DNA of 64,000 nt from an uncultured Paracoccaceae bacterium (GTDB lineage Bacteria > Pseudomonadota > Alphaproteobacteria > Rhodobacterales > Rhodobacteraceae). Shown here piece after piece: positions 53,623 to 62,740 of the stretch. The translations under genes and the position numbers were made by a program. The notes below the pieces were generated by a model. It was not told the origin of the DNA and did not search any database. It saw only the letters and a list, made by a program, of their open reading frames with translations. Each line of letters starts with the position of its first letter. The first letter of the stretch is position 1. The DNA is taken from positions 1,960,032-2,024,031 of the forward strand of contig CANMKS010000001.1 in NCBI GenBank assembly GCA_947498645.1. Direction: 5' to 3'.

Positions 53623-54015
53623 ATGTCGCTGATCGCTGCTGCCCGTGCCGTGCGTGAAAACGCCCACGCGCCCTATTCGAAGTTCAAGGTTGGTGCCGCA
53701 CTGACGGCGGCTTCGGGCGCGGTCTATGTGGGCTGTAACGTCGAAAACGTGGCCTACCCTGAAGGCACCTGCGCCGAAGCCGGGGCAATTGCCGCGATGG
53801 TGGCCGCTGGTGATACAGCGATCAAAGAGATTGCCGTCATTGCCGACAGTCCCAAACCAGTGAGCCCCTGTGGCGGCTGCCGTCAGAAGATTGCCGAGTT
53901 CGCCGAAGGCGACGTCAAAGTCACCCTGGCAACGATCGACGGCATTGTGCATGAAACCACAATCGCGGCCTTGTTGCCGGGCAGTTTTGATGCCGACTAC
54001 ATGAGCCGCGTCTGA
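53623..54015 (+). CDS. cdd: cytidine deaminase
   Basis: 130 aa from ATG 53623 with GGAGG nearby; an earlier in-frame start at 53608 is not favoured. Zinc motif NVENVAYPEGTCAEAGAI (Cys-Ala-Glu) and PCGGCRQ. Converts cytidine to uridine. First gene of a nucleoside salvage operon. Confidence 0.95.
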   Translation: MSLIAAARAVRENAHAPYSKFKVGAALTAASGAVYVGCNVENVAYPEGTCAEAGAIAAMVAAGDTAIKEIAVIADSPKPVSPCGGCRQKIAEFAEGDVKVTLATIDGIVHETTIAALLPGSFDADYMSRV

Positions 54016-54016
54016 C

Positions 54017-55321
54017 GTGGATGCCCGCGCCATCATAGCCGCGGTGCGCCGCCACCAAACGCCCAGCCTGGAGGAGCTGACGTGGTTCGCAGATGGTCTT
54101 GCCAACGGGTCCGTCAGTGATGCGCAGGCCGGTGCCTTTGCCATGGCGGTGGTGCTGAACGGCCTGTCCGACGCGGGCCGCGTCGCCCTGACCCAAGGGA
54201 TGCGTGACAGCGGCGATGTGCTGCAATGGGATTTGCCGGGCCCGGTGCTTGATAAGCATTCGACAGGCGGTGTGGGCGATTGCGTTTCATTGATTCTCGC
54301 CCCGGTACTGGCGGCGTGCGGCGCCTATGTGCCGATGGTGTCAGGGCGCGGTCTTGGCCATACTGGCGGCACGCTGGACAAGCTGGAGGCCATTCCCGGT
54401 TTGAAAATCAATGTCGCAGAGGCCCAATTGCGCCAGATCACCCGCGACGTGGGCTGTGCGATTGTCAGCGCCACGGGCAAGATCGCACCGGCTGACCGCC
54501 GCCTTTATGCCATTCGTGATGTCACCGCCACGGTAGAAAGCGTTGATCTGATCACCGCCTCGATCCTGTCCAAAAAACTGGCGGCAGGGTTGGGAAGCCT
54601 CGTTCTGGATGTCAAATGCGGCTCTGGTGCCTTCATGAAAACGCCTGAGGATGCGTTGGAGCTTGCGCAGGCTTTGGTCAGCACGGCCAATGGGGCCGGG
54701 TGCAAGACAGCGGCCCTGATCACCGACATGAACGAACCGCTGGCGCCCGCATTGGGCAACGCGGTTGAGGTTGCTGTGTGCATGGAGGTGCTGGCGGGCA
54801 ATACGATTGCCGCACCCCGTCTTTATGATCTGACGGTGGCGCTCTGCGCAAAGCTACTGGTCATGCAGGGCGAAGACCCGGTGGATGCCGCAGACCGGGT
54901 CACGGTTGCCATCAGCTCCGGTAAGGCGATGGAGCATTTCGCCCGGATGATCACAGCCCTTGGCGGCCCGCCTGATATGGCGCAGGACTGGCACACGCAT
55001 TTGCCCAAAGCGCCCATCGTGGGCGATGTCACGGCACCGGCCACGGGGCGGATCACGTCGATTGATGGTGAGGCGCTGGGACTGGCCGTTGTGGGCCTTG
55101 GTGGCGGACGCAATGTTGAAACCGACCCGATTAACCCTGCGGTAGGCTTGACCGAGATGGTGGGTTTGGGCGACAGCGTCTCGCGTGGCGATCCGCTTTG
55201 TGTGGTGCATGCCGCCGATGAAGATGCAGCCGTAGCGGCCGCCATGGCCGTGCAGGCCGCCATTTCAATTGGTGATGACGTCGCACCGACCGGACCGCTC
55301 ATTTTGCAGGAGGTGACCTGA
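54017..55321 (+). CDS. deoA: thymidine phosphorylase
   Basis: 434 aa starting at GTG 54017, one base after the cdd stop codon. Signature KHSTGGVGDCVSL and SGRGLGHTGGTLDKLE. Splits thymidine to thymine and deoxyribose-1-phosphate. Overlaps deoB (TGATG). Confidence 0.95.
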   Translation: MDARAIIAAVRRHQTPSLEELTWFADGLANGSVSDAQAGAFAMAVVLNGLSDAGRVALTQGMRDSGDVLQWDLPGPVLDKHSTGGVGDCVSLILAPVLAACGAYVPMVSGRGLGHTGGTLDKLEAIPGLKINVAEAQLRQITRDVGCAIVSATGKIAPADRRLYAIRDVTATVESVDLITASILSKKLAAGLGSLVLDVKCGSGAFMKTPEDALELAQALVSTANGAGCKTAALITDMNEPLAPALGNAVEVAVCMEVLAGNTIAAPRLYDLTVALCAKLLVMQGEDPVDAADRVTVAISSGKAMEHFARMITALGGPPDMAQDWHTHLPKAPIVGDVTAPATGRITSIDGEALGLAVVGLGGGRNVETDPINPAVGLTEMVGLGDSVSRGDPLCVVHAADEDAAVAAAMAVQAAISIGDDVAPTGPLILQEVT

Positions 55322-56496
55322 TGCCACGCGCATTTCTGATTGTGATCGACAGTGTGGGCATCGGCGGTGCGCCGGATGCCGCACAGTTCTTTAACGGTGA
55401 TCACCCCGATACCGGCGCGAATACGGTTGCGCATATCGCACGCGATGCGGGGCTGCGTGTGCCTGTGATGGATGCGCTTGGCCTTGGGGCAGCGGTGACG
55501 CTTGCCTCTGGCGATGTGGCGCCGGGGCTGGATGCCACGCCAACCGGGGCATGGGGCGCTGCGACAGAGGTGTCGATTGGCAAGGATACGCCTTCGGGCC
55601 ATTGGGAACTGACGGGCGTGCCGGTGCCCTGGGAATGGCACGTCTTTCCCAAGACCGAACCTGCCTTCCCGGATGCTGTGACCAAGCGGATTTGTGCGTT
55701 GGCGGGTACAGATGGCATTCTGGCCAATCGCCATGCGTCAGGTACCGCCGTGATCGACGAAGAAGGGCCTGCGCACCTCAAGAGCGGTTGGCCGATTTGC
55801 TATACCTCTGTCGATAGCGTCTTGCAGATTGCGGCCCATGAAGAGGTCTTTGGACTGGAACGCTTGCACAAGCTCTGCGCTGATCTGGCACCCATGCTGC
55901 ATGAGATGAAGGTCGGGCGCGTCATTGCGCGCCCGTTTACAGGCGAAGCGGGGAATTTCAAACGCACGGCAAATCGCAAGGATTTTGCCATCGCGCCACC
56001 AGCGCCGACGCTGTGTGACTATGTGCATGACGCTGGGCGCACCGTGCATGCGGTGGGCAAGATCGGTGACATCTTTTCGATGCGCGGGATTGATGATCTG
56101 CGCAAAGGGCCCGACAAGGCACTGATGGGGCATTTGCACGATTTGATGGGTGAAGCCGCAGATGGGGCTTTTGTTTTCGCCAACCTTGTGGAATTTGACA
56201 GCGAATACGGTCACAGACGAAACCCGCAAGGATATGGGGCACATCTTGACTGGTTTGACGCTGAACTTGGCGAACTGCTGGACCATGCGCGCGCGGGTGA
56301 TCTGGTGATTGTCACTGCCGATCACGGGAATGATCCCACTTGGATTGGAACCGACCACACACGCGAGCGCGTACCAGTATTGGTGCATGGGATCGGCACA
56401 AAGGCGCTGGGCCAGTTGGCCTTTACCGATGTCGCGGCCAGCATCGCAGACCACCTGTCGGTGCCCTATTCCGGTGAAGGAGCCAGCTTTCTATGA
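55321..56496 (+). CDS. deoB: phosphopentomutase
   Basis: 391 aa. Metal-binding opening FLIVIDSVGIGGAPDA, GKDTPSGHWE with the active-site Thr, and the C-terminal TADHGNDPTWIGTDHTRERVP. Interconverts (deoxy)ribose-1- and 5-phosphates produced by DeoA. Overlaps add by 4 nt. Confidence 0.96.
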   Translation: MPRAFLIVIDSVGIGGAPDAAQFFNGDHPDTGANTVAHIARDAGLRVPVMDALGLGAAVTLASGDVAPGLDATPTGAWGAATEVSIGKDTPSGHWELTGVPVPWEWHVFPKTEPAFPDAVTKRICALAGTDGILANRHASGTAVIDEEGPAHLKSGWPICYTSVDSVLQIAAHEEVFGLERLHKLCADLAPMLHEMKVGRVIARPFTGEAGNFKRTANRKDFAIAPPAPTLCDYVHDAGRTVHAVGKIGDIFSMRGIDDLRKGPDKALMGHLHDLMGEAADGAFVFANLVEFDSEYGHRRNPQGYGAHLDWFDAELGELLDHARAGDLVIVTADHGNDPTWIGTDHTRERVPVLVHGIGTKALGQLAFTDVAASIADHLSVPYSGEGASFL

Positions 56497-57485
56497 GTTT
56501 TCAATCCATCCCCAAAGTCGAACTGCACACGCATCTTGAAGGTTGTGCTCCGCCTGCCTTCATCCGTGGGCTCGCTGCTGAAAAGAACATTGATATCAGC
56601 GGGATTTTTGACGATGACGGCGGCTATGCCTTCCGTGATTTTGATCACTTCCTGCAAGTCTATGAGGCCGCCTGTACGACATTGCAAACGCCCGAAGATT
56701 TCCGCCGTCTGACCATGGCGGTGCTGGAAGAAACCGCAGCGCATGGCGTGGTTTACATGGAAACCTTCGTGTCACCAGACTTTTGCGGCGGCGGCGATTT
56801 GACCGCCTGGAAAGACTACCTTGCCGCAATGAAAGACGCAGCAGATGAGGCCGAGACCAAGCTAGGTATCACGCTCAAGGGGATCGTCACGGGCATCCGC
56901 CATTTCGGACCGGAGGCCAGCAAACCCGCCGCCCATTGCGCGGCTGAGACCTTTGGCGATTTCATTACCGGCTACGGGATGGCCGGGGGCGAAATGGTCG
57001 GCCGTCCGGGCGATTACGCCTACAGTTTTGACATGGCGCGCGAGGCGGGCCTGCCGCTGACCTGTCATGCGGGCGAATGGGGTGGACCCTCTATGGTGGC
57101 CGAGACGCTTCGCGATCTGAAAGTCTCGCGGATCGGACATGGGATCGGCGCGATTGCGGACCTGGCATTGGTGGATGAGATTGCCGAGCAGGGCGTCGTG
57201 CTAGAGGTCTGTCCTGGTTCGAACGTGGTCCTCAAAGCGGTGAAAGGCTGGGCCGACCACCCGATTGAGAAACTGCGCGAGCGGGGCGTGAAAGTGACCG
57301 TGTCAACCGATGACCCCCCATTCTTTCACACCACTATGACAGCGGAGTATCAGATGCTGCATCGCACCTTTGGCTGGAACGAAGATGATTTTGCCAGCCT
57401 GAACCAAACCGCCCTTGCTGCTGCATTCTGCGATGAAGAGACCCGCGCCCGTGTGGCCAAACGCCTGGAGCCTGCCAATGACTGA
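56493..57485 (+). CDS. add: adenosine deaminase
   Basis: 330 aa. HTHLEG zinc motif near the N-terminus, [15 protein letters not shown] and [10 protein letters not shown] near the C-terminus. Converts adenosine to inosine. Overlaps upp by 8 nt. Confidence 0.94.
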   Translation: MSFQSIPKVELHTHLEGCAPPAFIRGLAAEKNIDISGIFDDDGGYAFRDFDHFLQVYEAACTTLQTPEDFRRLTMAVLEETAAHGVVYMETFVSPDFCGGGDLTAWKDYLAAMKDAADEAETKLGITLKGIVTGIRHFGPEASKPAAHCAAETFGDFITGYGMAGGEMVGRPGDYAYSFDMAREAGLPLTCHAGEWGGPSMVAETLRDLKVSRIGHGIGAIADLALVDEIAEQGVVLEVCPGSNVVLKAVKGWADHPIEKLRERGVKVTVSTDDPPFFHTTMTAEYQMLHRTFGWNEDDFASLNQTALAAAFCDEETRARVAKRLEPAND

Positions 57486-58110
57486 ACACGTCACCCACGT
57501 CACCCACCCGCTGGTGCAGCATAAGCTGACGCTGATGCGCCAGACCGACACATCGACCGCCAGCTTTCGCCAGCTATTGCGCGAAATCAGTCAGTTGCTG
57601 GCCTATGAGGTGACGCGTGGTCTGCCCATGACAACCCGGCGGATCAATACCCCGCTGGAGCCGATGGATGCACCTGTGATTGATGGCAAGAAGCTGGCAC
57701 TTGTGTCGATCCTGCGGGCGGGCAATGGGCTTTTGGATGGTGTGCTGGAGCTGATCCCGTCGGCGCGTGTGGGGTTTGTTGGGCTGTACCGGGATGAGGA
57801 AACGCTCACACCTGTGCAGTATTACTTCAAGGTGCCGACAGAATTGGAGGACCGCCTTGTCATTGCGGTTGATCCGATGTTGGCCACGGGCAATTCTTCG
57901 GTTGCGGCGATTGATTTGTTGAAGAAGGCAGGCGCCAAGAACATTCGTTTCCTGTGCCTGCTGGCCGCCCCGGAAGGCATTGCGCGCATGAAAGAGGCGC
58001 ATCCTGACGTACCGATTGTCACGGCAGCGATCGACAGCCACCTGAACGAAAACGGCTATATCGTGCCGGGTCTGGGTGATGCGGGCGACCGGATGTTCGG
58101 CACCAAATAG
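57478..58110 (+). CDS. upp: uracil phosphoribosyltransferase
   Basis: 210 aa from ATG 57478. Motifs [36 protein letters not shown] and the C-terminal [17 protein letters not shown]. Converts uracil and PRPP to UMP. Last gene of the cdd-deoA-deoB-add-upp operon. Confidence 0.96.
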   Translation: MTEHVTHVTHPLVQHKLTLMRQTDTSTASFRQLLREISQLLAYEVTRGLPMTTRRINTPLEPMDAPVIDGKKLALVSILRAGNGLLDGVLELIPSARVGFVGLYRDEETLTPVQYYFKVPTELEDRLVIAVDPMLATGNSSVAAIDLLKKAGAKNIRFLCLLAAPEGIARMKEAHPDVPIVTAAIDSHLNENGYIVPGLGDAGDRMFGTK

Positions 58111-58115
58111 AGCGG

Positions 58116-59135
58116 TCAGTTGTTGCAGATATTCTGCAACGCCACCCATGCGCTGTCGTTCAGGATCAGGGGCACCGTTGCCTCATCAATGGGGTCTGCA
58201 CCGAGGTCGGGCATGGAACCGGTGCGTTGATCAACGGCATTCAGATACGGCGTTTGGGGGATCTGTGTTGTCGCCATCAACGCCTGCAACACCGTCGGAT
58301 CAACGACGGGTGACGTTTCGGCTGAGGCAAGTTCTGTCGCGACGCCTTGCAGGATGTGCTGTGGGATCTCTCCTGTTGTCAAAAGCCGGAATGTGACGCC
58401 CAGACCGGCATCCTCAAGCAGGTTTTGCATGGGGTCATCGCCAACGACTGCCGCGCGGGCCGCCAGAACAAAGCCCGCGGCAACCGCCGGATCGTTTGCC
58501 TGCCCGAGCATTTGGCTGTCCAGTGCGATCAGGCCGCCGGGCAACGCGATGCTGCCGGCGGCGAGTTTGGGCAACACAACGATCTGCACCATGGTGCCGG
58601 CACCGAACAGCCGCGCGGCCAGATCGCGGGTGGCCTGCTCTGCCATGGGCGCGCGGCAAGGGGCACCTGTCACCGCCTGCATGTGGCCCAGGATCGTCGC
58701 CCCAATCTCGATCCGCTTGGGTGCGGGCACAACGGCAAGCGTTTGCCGGGTCAGCGCTCCGGGCAGCCAAAAAATCGCCAATGCGACGACAAGCAACGTG
58801 ATCGTACCCGTCAGCCAATGACGCAGCTTGCCGGGGTGTGGGCGAGACTTGGCAAGCGCTTTGCGCACTTCTTCGATGGCCTCGATCATCGTCGGGTCTG
58901 CGATCTCAAGAAGCTCGCTCGCCGCATCATCCGGCGCGTAGATGGCAGGTGTCTCATCGGGATTTTGTCGGATCAAGGCCGGCAGTGACCAATGGGCCAG
59001 TGGGCGACCGGCACCGTCAGAAATCACCAATGTGGCGTCGCCAAAGGAAATCGTGACATCGCGCCGCTGCGCATCGGGCCCCGCGCGCCACAACGCATCG
59101 CTTTCCAGCCGCACATATCTGTCCAGTGCTGTCAT
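58116..59135 (-). CDS. M48-peptidase-like membrane protein lacking the zinc motif
   Basis: 339 aa from ATG 59135 (a TTG at 59159 would add eight residues). An N-terminal cytoplasmic domain of about 100 residues precedes a transmembrane helix (about 104-124, LTGTITLLVVALAIFWLPG). The stretch GSIALPGGLIALDSQML matches the ALPGG region of M48 metalloproteases, but where HExxH should follow the sequence is VLAARAAVVG. So a degenerate M48-like protein is inferred; function unknown. A hairpin at 58122-58140 overlaps its 3' end. Confidence 0.7.
   Translation of the reverse strand: MTALDRYVRLESDALWRAGPDAQRRDVTISFGDATLVISDGAGRPLAHWSLPALIRQNPDETPAIYAPDDAASELLEIADPTMIEAIEEVRKALAKSRPHPGKLRHWLTGTITLLVVALAIFWLPGALTRQTLAVVPAPKRIEIGATILGHMQAVTGAPCRAPMAEQATRDLAARLFGAGTMVQIVVLPKLAAGSIALPGGLIALDSQMLGQANDPAVAAGFVLAARAAVVGDDPMQNLLEDAGLGVTFRLLTTGEIPQHILQGVATELASAETSPVVDPTVLQALMATTQIPQTPYLNAVDQRTGSMPDLGADPIDEATVPLILNDSAWVALQNICNN
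58122..58140. terminator. hairpin between convergent upp and M48-like gene
   Basis: GTTGCAGA-TAT-TCTGCAAC: 8-bp perfect stem, 12 nt past the upp stop and inside the final codons of the opposite gene. No T-run on the plus strand. Confidence 0.5.
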
Positions 59136-59224
59136 CTGCCCAACTGCCTTTTCTTTCAAAGGTAACGCGGTGGATGCAGATTGTCATGCTGGAAACGACC
59201 TTGCACCCCAAGGGAGACGCGGCA

Positions 59225-59456
59225 GCGCCGGACCCTCCGGGGGAAGTTTGATTGGACATGGAAAGACGAGGTTAGCATTGCCTTAACGAAGCTGCGTTAA
59301 GTTGGGTGGGCGGTACAGGCGGAAGCGTTGATGACCGTGACGTGGAAAGACGCGCTGTCGGGGATCTGACCCGATCAGCCTGTAGTGGGCAACCCGACAG
59401 CGCGCATCCTTCATCTTTCTGCGTCCAATCAAACTTCCGCCGGAGGCATCCGGCGC
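59225..59456. repeat. nested inverted-repeat element before the DmdB-like gene end
   Basis: The left arm (59225-59256) and right arm (59424-59456) are reverse complements of each other with 1 mismatch in a 23-nt core plus an outer 8-bp match GCGCCGGA/TCCGGCGC. Similarity continues inward for about 20 bases. Inside, CGCGCTGTCGGG (59351-59362) pairs exactly with 59393-59404. No gene is present. It fits a MITE or a structured RNA; the stop codon of the DmdB-like gene is 4 bp away. Confidence 0.68.
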
Positions 59457-59460
59457 GGGC

Positions 59461-61086
59461 TTAAAGCGCCTTGGCCAGTTTGCGCAGCGCGAACTTCTGG
59501 ATTTTTCCTGTCGATGTCTTGGGCAGTTCCTGAAACACCACCTTTTTGGGGCATTTGAACCCCGCCAGCCGTTCGCGGGTGAAGGCGATGATCTCGGCCT
59601 CCTGGGCAGTGGCCCCGTCTTTCAGTTCAACAAAGGCGCAAGGCACTTCGCCCCATTTGTCATCGGGTTTGGCCACAACGGCGCAAAGGTTGACGGCAGC
59701 GTGGTGCATCAACGCGCCTTCAACCTCGACGGAACTGATGTTTTCCCCACCCGAGATGATGATGTCCTTGGCCCGGTCCGATATCTGGATCGCGCCACCG
59801 GGGTGCTGGATTGCAAGATCTTCAGAGTGGAAATATCCGCCAGAGAACGCTTTTTGCGTGGCTTCCGGGTTCTTGAGATAGCCTTTCATTACCGCATTGC
59901 CACGCATCACGATCTCGCCCTGGGTTGCACCGTCCCGCGCCACCTGACCCATGTGGTCGTCTACCACGGTCACGTCCTCCATCATCGGGAAGGCCACACC
60001 TTGTCGCGCCTTGATGGCGGATTGGTCGTCTTCGGACAGCGTATTCCATGCGTCGTCCCAGATGCATTCGGTCACATGCCCATAGGTTTCGGTCAGCCCG
60101 TAAACCTGTTTGATGTTGAACCCCAGTTTGCCAATAGCGGCCAGCGTTGCCGGGGCAGGGGGCGCGCCTGCGGTGAACACCTCGACCACATGGTCAAAGC
60201 TGCGCCGTTCTTCTTCCTTTGCGTTCACGATGAGGTTCAGAACAATCGGCGCGCCGCCAAAATGCGTCACCCCCTCGTCGCCAATCGCGTCATAGATCGC
60301 CTTGGCCGAGATATCGCGGCAGCACACCACGGTGCCACCCAGCGCAGGCATCATCCAGGTGTGGTTCCAGCCGTTGCAGTGAAACAGCGGCACGATTTGC
60401 AGGTAGCGCATGAAAAGCGGCAATTCCCAGCTGATCGGTGTGCCCATGGTCATCAGGTATGCGCCACGATGATGATAGACCACGCCCTTGGGCCGTCCGG
60501 TTGTGCCGGATGTGTAGTTCAGCGCAAGGCTTTCCCATTCGTCTTCTGGCAGGAGCCATGAGAAACCGGGGTCGCCCGTGGCCAGAAAATCCTCATAATT
60601 TTGTTGTTCGCCCATCGCGTGGACCCCGGCCTGATCGTCGGGAACTTCGATGATCAGCGGGGCTGTGCCTTCCATCTGGTCGATGGCCGCCATCGCGAGC
60701 GGCAGGAATTGGCTGTCCACAAGGGCGACCTTTGCCTCGCCGTGGTCAAAGATGTAGGCGACAGTATCCACATCGAGCCTTGTGTTGATGGTGTTCAGCA
60801 CCGCCCCACATGCAGGAACGCCAAAGGCGGCCTCGGACTGGGCAGGGATATTGGGCAGGATCGTTGCAACAACGTCGCCCGGCGTGACGCCGACCTTTGT
60901 GAGGGCAGAGGCAAGCCGCGACACACGCCTGTAGTAGTCGGCATAGCTCAGCCGGGTTGCGCCATACACAACCGCCTCGCGATCGGCAAAGATCAGTGCC
61001 GCGCGCTGCAAATGCGACAGGGGCGTCAGCGGCACATAGTTTGCCGCACATTTCCCAAGACCGGTTTCGTCTCGCATCCAACCCAT
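59461..61086 (-). CDS. acyl-CoA ligase, DmdB-like
   Basis: 541 aa. Adenylation motifs: LALNYTSGTTGRPKGVVYHHRGAY, QVYGLTETYGHVTEC, and the C-terminal Lys in KTSTGKIQKFALR. The start GWMRDETGLGKCAANYVPLTPLSHL resembles 3-methylmercaptopropionyl-CoA ligases (DmdB) of Roseobacter strains, which activate the DMSP product 3-methylthiopropionate; other medium-chain acyl-CoA ligases share the family. No dmdC or dmdD is adjacent, so the name stays provisional. Confidence 0.8.
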   Translation of the reverse strand: MGWMRDETGLGKCAANYVPLTPLSHLQRAALIFADREAVVYGATRLSYADYYRRVSRLASALTKVGVTPGDVVATILPNIPAQSEAAFGVPACGAVLNTINTRLDVDTVAYIFDHGEAKVALVDSQFLPLAMAAIDQMEGTAPLIIEVPDDQAGVHAMGEQQNYEDFLATGDPGFSWLLPEDEWESLALNYTSGTTGRPKGVVYHHRGAYLMTMGTPISWELPLFMRYLQIVPLFHCNGWNHTWMMPALGGTVVCCRDISAKAIYDAIGDEGVTHFGGAPIVLNLIVNAKEEERRSFDHVVEVFTAGAPPAPATLAAIGKLGFNIKQVYGLTETYGHVTECIWDDAWNTLSEDDQSAIKARQGVAFPMMEDVTVVDDHMGQVARDGATQGEIVMRGNAVMKGYLKNPEATQKAFSGGYFHSEDLAIQHPGGAIQISDRAKDIIISGGENISSVEVEGALMHHAAVNLCAVVAKPDDKWGEVPCAFVELKDGATAQEAEIIAFTRERLAGFKCPKKVVFQELPKTSTGKIQKFALRKLAKAL

Positions 61087-61178
61087 GTTGCCCTCCCGCT
61101 GTCTGCGTCGCTTTGAGGGTTGAGTATTGCGTCATGTTGGTGACTTTGGAAGACAGGAAATGAGAGCAGAGCAACCCA

Positions 61179-62072
61179 ATGACACAACACATCGCCCCGA
61201 CCCGTGCCGCCCTGTGCATTCTGGCAGGAATGGCAGCTTTGGGGCTGAGCGATAACTTCACGCTCTACGTGACTGAAGACGGCTCGTTATGGCAGTTTCA
61301 TTTGCTGCGCAGCGGGGTGGCTTTGGCGATCATGGTGGGTCTTGCGCTCTTTGGGATTGGCGCAATCCGGCCAAGGCGCCCTTGGGCGGTACTGGCGCGC
61401 AGTGCCATTCAGGCGATTGCCATGCTGATTTATTTTGGCTGTCTGGCAGTCCTGCCTATTGGCTTGGTTGTCGCGGGGTTCTTTACCTCGCCGCTGTTTG
61501 TCGCCTTGATTGCCGTTGTGTTTCAAGGCAAGCGGATCACCTTGCTGCATGGCTGCGCAATCGTCCTGGGGTTTGTCGGTGCTTTGCTGGTGATCCGGCC
61601 TGATCCGGCAAATCTTGATTGGGTGGCCTTCCTGCCCATTCTGGCCGGGATGTTCTATGCCATTGGCGCAGTAGCAACCCGTGCCTGGTGCGAGGGTGAG
61701 GGTACTGTTGCCCTGAGCGCGGGGTTCTTTGTGATGCTGGCGGTCATGGGTGCGGTCGGCTGCCTGATGTTTCCCGGCGTTGGCGTTGGTGCCGACGGCT
61801 TTGCCCTGCGCGGGTGGATGCCCTTGAATGGCGGCTTGATGTTCTGGATTGCGATGCAGGCTGTTGGGACGCTGATCGGCATCATGTTGTTGTTTCGTGG
61901 CTATCAGATTGGTGAGGCAAGTTCGGTGGCGGTTTTCGAGTTCTCGCTCCTGATCTTTGCCAGCGCATGGGCCTGGTATCTGTGGGGGCAGGCGGTGCCG
62001 CCGCTGGGCTTGTTTGGCATGGCGTTGATTATGCTGTCCGGTGCCGCAATCGCCATCCGCAGGCCCGCATGA
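61179..62072 (+). CDS. EamA/DMT-family transporter
   Basis: 297 aa with ten predicted helices, two EamA repeats (the first ends near LVIRPDPAN, the second near the C-terminus). Exports or imports small metabolites across the inner membrane; substrate unknown. Divergent from the DmdB-like ligase and overlapping the sulfotransferase gene by 4 nt (ATGA). Confidence 0.88.
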   Translation: MTQHIAPTRAALCILAGMAALGLSDNFTLYVTEDGSLWQFHLLRSGVALAIMVGLALFGIGAIRPRRPWAVLARSAIQAIAMLIYFGCLAVLPIGLVVAGFFTSPLFVALIAVVFQGKRITLLHGCAIVLGFVGALLVIRPDPANLDWVAFLPILAGMFYAIGAVATRAWCEGEGTVALSAGFFVMLAVMGAVGCLMFPGVGVGADGFALRGWMPLNGGLMFWIAMQAVGTLIGIMLLFRGYQIGEASSVAVFEFSLLIFASAWAWYLWGQAVPPLGLFGMALIMLSGAAIAIRRPA

Positions 62073-62704
62073 TTATCTCGCCCAAGCGCCGCTTTGTCTT
62101 TGTGCATATTCCCAAGACGGGTGGGACCAGCCTCGCGCTGGCCCTGGAGGATCGCGCGGCGGCGGATGATATTCTGATTGGTGATACCCCAAAGGCCAAG
62201 CGCCGCAGAGGCCGGCTCAAGACGCTGAATGCGCCCGGTCGATTGTGGAAGCACAGCACCTTGCGCGATATTGCCGGGCTATTTGGGGCGGATTTTTTCG
62301 TGGTCACGCTGGTGCGTAATCCATGGGACCGGATGGTGAGTTATTATCATTGGCTGCGAGTGCAGCGCTTTGACCACCCGGCTGTCATGCTGGCGCAGCA
62401 GTATGAGTTTGCCGGGTTTTTGCGCCAGGAGTTGATCCAATCAACGCTCAGGCGGTCGCCATATGCCAGCTATGTCACTGACATCAATGGGGAGGACCGC
62501 TGCACGCTCTATGCTCGGTTGGAGCATCCTGAGGATCTTGCGCCTTTTTGCGAACACTTAGGTTTTGAGCTAAGTATCCCGCATGTGAATAAATCGGAAC
62601 GTCGGACCGATTGGCGCAGCTACTATGACGCGGAAGGGTTTGAAATCGTGCGGGGAATTGCGGCAGTTGATATCGAACGCTTCGGGTACCAGACAGCGCT
62701 GTGA
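62069..62704 (+). CDS. sulfotransferase-family protein
   Basis: 211 aa from ATG 62069; the frame is open further upstream but lies inside the transporter gene. PAPS 5'-phosphosulfate loop HIPKTGGTSLALAL at the start and the 3'-phosphate site LVRNPWDRMVSYYHW fit sulfotransferases of the Sulfotransfer_2/3 type. Possible substrates include exported glycans or lipids. Translational coupling with the EamA transporter suggests the two act together. Confidence 0.82.
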   Translation: MIISPKRRFVFVHIPKTGGTSLALALEDRAAADDILIGDTPKAKRRRGRLKTLNAPGRLWKHSTLRDIAGLFGADFFVVTLVRNPWDRMVSYYHWLRVQRFDHPAVMLAQQYEFAGFLRQELIQSTLRRSPYASYVTDINGEDRCTLYARLEHPEDLAPFCEHLGFELSIPHVNKSERRTDWRSYYDAEGFEIVRGIAAVDIERFGYQTAL

Positions 62705-62707
62705 TTT

Positions 62708-62733
62708 GGCGCACCCCCGTTTGGGTATGCGCC
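62708..62733. terminator. bidirectional hairpin between sulfotransferase and fadB genes
   Basis: GGCGCA-CCC and GGG-TA-TGCGCC pair as a 9-bp stem with a 2-nt bulge, just after both stop codons of the convergent genes. Confidence 0.5.
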
Positions 62734-62740
62734 GAATGGT

